Shown: positions 57,846-64,000 of the stretch, piece by piece | Layout: the number at the start of each line of letters is the position of its first letter | Numbering within the stretch: the stretch's first letter is position 1 | From: Owenia fusiformis | Taxonomy: Eukaryota > Annelida > Polychaeta > Sabellida > Oweniidae | Assembly: GCA_903813345.2 (NCBI GenBank) | Contig: CAIIXF020000011.1 | Coordinates: 14,617,754-14,681,753, forward strand | Length of the DNA: 64,000 nt | Direction of reading: 5' to 3' | Position numbers and translations under genes: made by a program | The notes under the pieces: generated by a model | Database searches by the model: none | What the model saw: the letters and a program-made list of their open reading frames with translations, nothing else | Told to the model about the DNA's origin: nothing

Positions 57846-58005
57846 GTAAAACCTGTATGATGGAACATCTCTTTGTAAGGAACTCCTCTCTATATATATG
57901 GAACAATTTTCCATGTTTTTGAACACTCTCTGTATTAAACACCTGTCAACAAGGAACAATTTTGGTCAGTACTGGGGTGTTCCCTATATACAGGTTTTAC
58001 TATAC
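57846..58005. mobile_element. Short MITE with AGTAAAACCTGTAT termini
   Basis: A ~160-bp element with perfect 14-bp inverted ends (AGTAAAACCTGTAT...ATACAGGTTTTACT). The interior has GGAACA/GTGTTCC words related to repeat family R3. Confidence 0.85.
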
Positions 58006-58009
58006 TTCT

Positions 58010-59780
58010 TCTGATGAAGATAAGCTTTGGTCAGCCCAGCAAATTCAGAAGTTTCTCTCAAACAGGAAGAGTGAAGATGAAGCCATCTTTTAAGAATAAG
58101 TCTAACTGATGCAAAGGGTAGCATAATTTGTGATTTTTAATGTTGCCTTTAGTGATTTTCTAACAGTACAGCCGTACTAGAATATTTGGATATCGCAGTG
58201 TTAAAAATCTTTTCTCAGCATGAAGTGCACTGATTGTTTTGTTTGCATAATGACATACAAGATAGTTGGTCTAATATATTTCCGTAAAGAACTGTTTGCT
58301 CATGGAGTAACTTACACTTATGTTTGTTCTATGTAATAGATACCATACAAAGCAAATATACCCTTGTATTAAGAGACTGTTTCGATGTTAGCTTACAATT
58401 ATGCATTGGAGACATATTGAGAATTAAATGACCAAACTTGCAATTTTAAACTCAATGCAATAGATGCTGGGAATTGTCATTTGTAACTGGCCTAGCAAAT
58501 ACCATTGGACATTTTGTCAAACGAGACATGTATTTAGCGGTAATTTATGAAAGGACGGGTGAATTACTTTGTTGCTTTTCAATCTTATACACTGCCATGT
58601 TTTAAGATAAAAGTGAAAAGTTTCTGTTTCCATATAGCTGCAGTTGAGGTAAATTGTTAAAAGAAACTAATAAATGTATTGTATGTCACATTTTATCCAC
58701 CTGAAAAGTAAGCATGTCCAAGTTTCATTAATGATTATGAAATGATAATTCTAGAATTTCCTTATTTCATTCAAATCTGTGACACAACAGTAGTCAAAGA
58801 GATCCGTGTCAAACAATGTGATCAAGGTATTTTGAAATTGATGTTTTTACTGGATTTCAAGGTATCATATTTTATTGATGCGTAAATGGGGTTTATCAAT
58901 CATTTCTATTAAATCATCAAATGGTACTAAGAGTTAGGACTCTAGTAAAGTAGAGTACTCATTATCTTGCATATAATGCCTTCATTTAAAAGGGAACATT
59001 ATTCTAATTCTTCCCTTTTGTAAAAAATAAAACAATGTTGCCCTTTGTGACTTCATTTTCAAAAGGGATTTGGCTCTCTAGATTACTGACAGACTGTCAA
59101 AGAGTATTCAAAGTTGTGCCCTATACTTTTTAAGGTTTAATGTTAAATTCATTTTGTCTGTTGAAACTAATGGCCACTCGAGAGAAAAACTTTCAGAACC
59201 TTCGATTATTGGAAGTCACAAGTCTAATGACCTTCAAATGTACATACTAGGCATTAAAATGCGAATTGTCAACACTTGCCATTTGTAAAAGATGCCAAAC
59301 ACCAACCACCTAACACCAACAATACACCAAAAACCAACTGTCATAAGGATCAATAGAAAACTCCTACTCCAATTTATTTAGGTTTATGTGTCCTTGTTCA
59401 TCCCTATATTACATCTTCTCGTGTCAGTGGTGCCCTAGTTTCTTAAGAACATCCTGTCTACTAAATACGAAGCCTTTCTCAGAGTAGACCGAACACTTCA
59501 TTCTATAAAGAGGTTTCATCCGATTGTTGAGATGCAACTTCAAATGGTTTGTAAAGGTGTTCTGCACTCATGGGATATATCGAGGAAGTTTGTAGAGTGT
59601 GTAAAATCTAAGTTCACATGGATACTTTCATCCAGGATATCTGAAATGATCAAGAAATCATTTAATCACACATGACCTGATATTAGGATGTAAAACAAGA
59701 CTTACTAATAAAATATAAATTTGATAATATCATTCTAATGACAACAAAAAAGTACTAACCTTTTTTATTCAAAGACATTC
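58010..59780. other. No recognisable gene
   Basis: Contains a partial relative (59275-59345: TGCCATTTGTAAAAGATGCC) of the repeat at 34650-34795. Otherwise unassigned AT-rich DNA. Confidence 0.4.
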
Positions 59781-59809
59781 CATATAGATTTATTTTCTCA
59801 TCTTAAATT

Positions 59810-59910
59810 CATTTCTCCTTTTCGAAGTTGAGCTCTCTTTCAGAATACGATTTGCATTTCATAAGATCCAAAATGTCTTCATCATTCATACTACCTACTG
59901 TCATACTACC
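59810..59910 (-). CDS. Candidate terminal exon, unknown protein
   Basis: On the minus strand an acceptor-like CATATCTCTTGGTAG precedes a frame reading M-N-D-E-D-I-L-D-L-M and E-R-E-L-N-F-E-K-E-K then TGA, followed within about 20 bp by AATAAA. The acidic/basic composition is unlike chance AT-rich frames. The frame stays open further upstream to 60144 through a simple repeat. No upstream exon was identified, so this is tentative. Confidence 0.3.
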
Positions 59911-59959
59911 AAGAGATATGTTAAAATAATTAGAGTGTCGACCAATCAGAGTTGATGAC

Positions 59960-59996
59960 TCTGTATTGTACTTTATTGTATTGTATTGTACCACCA
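59960..59996. repeat. GTATT/TATTGTA pentanucleotide repeat
   Basis: Short run of TGTATTGTAC/TTATTGTATTGTATTGTA. Confidence 0.7.
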
Positions 59997-60165
59997 ATGG
60001 AGGTGAGCAATACCTCTTGGATATATCCCTTACATCTATAGTAGTAATTAACGCATGTAACCATGGAAGGTAGACCCAGGATCCCCTCCTTGGAGGAGAC
60101 CTGTGTTCTTTTATGTACACACATACATAGTCATACAAGTACACACCACAGCCTTTTTATGAGTT

Positions 60166-60292
60166 GTGAATCACTCAGTCAAACACCCTGAAATACTTTA
60201 CACAAACAACATTTTGAATTGCCTGAAACGGGGATCGGATCAAGGACCTATTGCATAAGAGGTGCCCGCGCTACCACTGAGCTATACGGATG
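60166..60292 (-). mobile_element. tRNA-derived SINE
   Basis: The minus strand begins CCGTATAGCTCAGTGGTAGC (box A TAGCTCAGTGG) and has TTGATCCGATCCCC (box B) about 43 nt later, then a non-tRNA tail through TTTCAGGGTGTTTG. The acceptor stem does not pair, so this is the pol III promoter head of a SINE rather than a tRNA gene. Confidence 0.75.
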
Positions 60293-63260
60293 TTAACAAT
60301 TGTGCCACCATATTGGAAAACAGTACGAGTGGATGGTTGCACTAGTTCACCCACGTTAGCTAAAATGATTAAAGTAAAAAACACCAGCCTATAGATAACA
60401 TTGGACTACTTGATACTTAAATTATCATGTTGAACACTTGTTTTTCAATGAAGATCCTGGAGCCAATCATGCAAGACAGTGAGCTACAAATCAATGACGG
60501 CTTGATAGACAAATGATACATTCCATCACAATTACTGGAACACATCATTAAAGATTTCTTTTGTTACAAGCCGGAAATAAAGCTCCACTTCAAAAAAATA
60601 AATTGGCTACTTATACTATACTTTTACGGAGTGAGAAAGTGGATCTATATTTACATGATAATTATTTGTTCAATACGGATGACAGGATGAAGTCAGGGTC
60701 ATAGTTTGTGTGTCTAATAATGTAAAATGGAATCAGTTTAGATAAGAAAATGAAGTTAATTACTTGCCACAACATTTCTAAATTAAGTTCTCTTGACATT
60801 CTTCTGAGCACAAAAAGCAAGATTAAAAAAAACTGAGAAATGCAATAAAGAAAAATTCTATCTGTGAATATGTCAATCATATTCAAAAAGTGTATTCAAA
60901 ATACAGGGGTGTCTTAGAAATCAAAAGTATCATATTATGCAAAAAAAGATTTAAAAAACTGTACTCATTGTACTTTTCAACTGCATGATGGTAAATATTC
61001 CGAACTCATGTCTGTTAAAATAACATTCATCATATCAACCAATGAATTAATCTTGTAAGATATTCTAAAACATATAGGTGAAGACCTAGAATTGATTTGG
61101 TGCATGACTGAAATCCTCAATGAGTTTTGTCTGTCAATATTGATAAACAACATGACTTTAAGTCAGTGTAAGTAGACACAAATTGTTGATTGCTCCACCA
61201 CAGAATTAATGACATGCCATTGTCAAAGAAGTGGAATCTATTGGTCCATATAGGTCAGTCCCAGATTTGCCTACATATTTGTACAATGTCTGTTTCTAGA
61301 ACAGATTTTAATCAATTTTCCAGCTTTTGATTGACATAGTAATAAACTATGAGTGATGGACTTTTTTTGTTCTATATTAGGATGTTTGAGTGGTTGCATC
61401 TACGATGCTCCATAAACAAAAATATGTGTATTCTTCTCATCATCAGATGACATGTCCATGTCCATACCAATTCTTGTATAAACAGTATATCACCATATAA
61501 ATGGAGAATTAAAAGATAAAATGGTAACGACATAAAAATTGATATGAGGACATGAATGCCGGAAGGTGATTTGCCTACCTTGTCTTTTCATTGTATATTT
61601 GTTTGTATTTATGAAATAAACCTATTGATTAAATAAAAAAACACATAAAAATTGACGTGGTATATTTATATAAAAAATCAAATTGATACAACAGGGTCCC
61701 CAGGATTTTCAAAGGTGGGTCTCCACCATCATAGAGTTCAAAATGTTCTTTGTTTTTAGATGATTGGTCATTTTTGTGTATGTTTGGTGAGCATTTGAGT
61801 AATATTATCACTTTAATTTAGAAATTAAATGTGTTTCCAGTCATTTTGAAATTTCTCAAATGCTGAGAATGCCATAAATAATTCCCGCCCCGTGCCGCAA
61901 GCATGTGAAACATATAGAGAGCATTATTATGTGAAACACCATATACATACAGGTAGCTATATGGTGTAGTGCACCATAGAAGGATTTTAAGGCCAATATA
62001 AAAAGTTACGACAATTGCATCTCTGCTAAATTGCATAGCAGTAGTAAACAGCCAATAGCTTTCGAATTTAAAAAACTCTACAATTGGAAATTTAAGATGA
62101 TGAAAATATGGATACATTCCCAGAGTCGTTCTGTCTTTAACTAGTATTTTACAGCCTTTCAATTGCGCAAGTAGGCATCAGGGAAGAATTAGATGGGTAT
62201 TAGTTTAATCACTATAATGGGTATTAGAACATTATGTAATTGCTCACATTATGCCATACTATATTAGTAATACTTAGCGAATTCTTCCGCATTTAAGTAA
62301 ATGATCACGACATGAGTTTCCATTACTTGAAATATATGCAATGGAAAAAGTATAACAATCAGGTTAAGAAGGCTGAATATAAACCCGTTATATTGATCAT
62401 TGAATATATAATTATAAAAATTCACCTTGAAAAGTGTCAATTCTGTTTAATTTAGTTTAAAGTATAATGCCGGTCAGATCTACATAATCTTTCAATTGGA
62501 AAATTGATATAATATTTTGCAGAATTGTCAAAATCAATCCACCCTATAAAATATCATCCTAGTCCAAGTAGAGTTTTAGGGAGATAAGGTAAGATATATC
62601 CTGTATCCTGATTTTGAGATTTCCATATCCAGAACTCTCATATCTCCAGTGTATATCTTCCCGCTTTAAAAAAAAATTGAAAAAAAAAGATTTGGTTGAA
62701 AAATTAGATTTTTTTAAGAAAACTCTACTGGGTATAGGATAAAGCAGTTATGTATGGTCTGTTTTGATATGGGGCTAATCCCTCATAAGATGCACATCTA
62801 TGCATATATCCCATCTCATATATATATCTGCATATATCCCTCTGGATAAACTCCATATCCAAAACCTCCCAGTACATAACCCTTACGTAATGTTCCTCAG
62901 TCTACAAAACAATTGTACATGTGTTTGCCCATATTACCCTTTTTCAAAATGGTGAAATAATCAATGTTACTGTTAAAGACTCTAAAACATATTATATGGA
63001 GTTAAAGTGTGTGTTACATGAAACATGTTTGAATCTATAGTACAACACTTACTTCTAGTTAATACCATGATTAAACTCATGATGTATGATATTTGTAATA
63101 ATCAGGGAAACACAAAAAGTGCAACTTAATTCATTTATCATACTCTTGATAGTGTTTGTAGGTGTGATTAAATTAGAGTGTACTTTATTGCAAGTTAAAT
63201 TGGATTTGCAACACAAAATTCTCTAATCCTATTGGGCATAAAGGCAGGGGCTATAATACA
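60293..63260. other. No recognisable gene
   Basis: AT-rich. The 114-codon minus frame at 61818-62162 is not recognised. CATATCC words recur at 62620-62880 (CATATCTCC, CATATATCCC), a degenerate simple repeat. Confidence 0.4.
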
Positions 63261-63263
63261 TGG

Positions 63264-63290
63264 TGATGATGATGATGATGATGATGGTGG
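63264..63290 (+). repeat. (GAT)n microsatellite
   Basis: About eight GAT triplets, then GGTGGTGAAG. Confidence 0.9.
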
Positions 63291-63659
63291 TGAAGCAGAT
63301 TCACAATTATAGGTTTAGCCTAAAATGTAAACTTTTTCTTGAGAGATCGTGGACATTTTGATTTGAGCAGCTGGCAACTATCAGGTAGACTTTCCCACAT
63401 TGGCCCCAAAAGGCCCCATGCCCCCCCCCCACTGGATCTGCCAGTGGTATTTAATTAAGTTAAAGCAAAAACATGCTATTTTTGAATAAAAGGGCAGCCA
63501 TTCTAATGTCGAGATTGTAAATGCACAATTGTTTTAAAAAAACGATTAAAGTTATCTAGCTAAAACTTAAACAGATAATTGAGAGTCCAAAAAAAGATCC
63601 TCCCCAAACAAAGCCTTTTTCTTACTAAAGGCTACAACATTGTGTATGGGTTATCAAAA

Positions 63660-63810
63660 ATTACATTTTTATAAAACTGGCAGCCACTTTGAATGAGTAT
63701 TTTGAAAATTCTTTCTGATGCATGGTCATATGCACATAAGACACTAGGCTTATAAAATATGAACCAAATTGGTCAACTGGTATTTGAGTTATGATCCAAA
63801 CCTGAAAATA
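63660..63810 (+). repeat. Fragment of the ATGGC/GGAC family
   Basis: AAACTGGCAGCCACTTT, AAATATGAACCAAATTGG and GGTATTTGAGTTATGATCC correspond to the 3' part of 50465-51790. The GGAC tract is absent. Confidence 0.6.
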
Positions 63811-64000
63811 AACAGTAGGTTGAATTGATGTTTTATTTGGTAGGCTAACTAGAATTACTAATAAATACATTAAATCAAACATTCCCATATCAATGAATTA
63901 AACAAATGGAATATCCGAAATAATGAATAATAGTATAACAAATTAATTGAAAACATCCCTGTAGGGTAACAAAACATTGAACTTGATGAGAATAGACCCA

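Noticed and set aside
60222-60290. Functional tRNA gene
   Set aside because: Boxes A and B are present but the acceptor stem cannot pair and a SINE-type tail follows.

Overview
The window looks like nuclear DNA of an animal, most likely a marine invertebrate. It is strongly AT-rich, gene-sparse and full of decayed transposons and tandem repeats. Its few genes are metazoan: an aminergic GPCR, a Dopey/DOP1 family C-terminus and a LicD/fukutin-like protein. Two genes are split by GT-AG introns with matching phases. I cannot fix the phylum from sequence alone.

Layout. 1-535: 145-bp tandem repeats. 729-7219: a 6.5-kb foldback structure with inverted arms of about 1.1 kb, each holding two copies of a palindromic octamer plus CRE-like module; two dead IS630/Tc1-mariner type elements (2621-3577, 4152-5097) sit in its middle. 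7402-8160: a hairpin element split by a small element. About 8257: a lone TATA/Inr-like core promoter. 9953-13740: a small inverted-repeat element, then a 3.5-kb satellite of 61/63-bp units interrupted by a TTAA-flanked MITE. 14546-18667 (minus): a five-exon GNAT acetyltransferase gene. 20288-21125: a MITE and a dispersed repeat. 21969-24125: a 43/87-bp minisatellite split by a 5'-truncated LINE. 24623-25561 (plus): an intronless LicD-family gene. 26200-32192: a LINE relic, GGAC-tailed repeats, a nested palindrome and a third dead mariner-like element. 33935-36719 (minus): the last three coding exons of a DOP1-like gene. 36700-45550: intronic or intergenic repeats, including a 1.5-kb element built on an exact 162-bp repeat and a MITE with an internal empty-site control. 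47293-48312 (plus): an intronless histamine-H2-like GPCR. 48313-64000: almost gene-free, with ATGGC-motif repeats, paired dispersed repeats, a 186-bp tandem repeat and a tRNA-derived SINE.

The genes do not form a pathway: they are a putative acetyltransferase, a putative Golgi phosphotransferase, a trafficking scaffold and a receptor. Most other open frames are chance products of AT-rich DNA or repeats whose unit length is a multiple of three. The best leads are the foldback with its octamer/CRE modules, the E-box satellite with a 375-bp higher-order unit, the duplicated splice acceptors with a stop-containing pseudo-exon in the DOP1-like gene, and the loss of the TM5 aspartate in the H2-like receptor.
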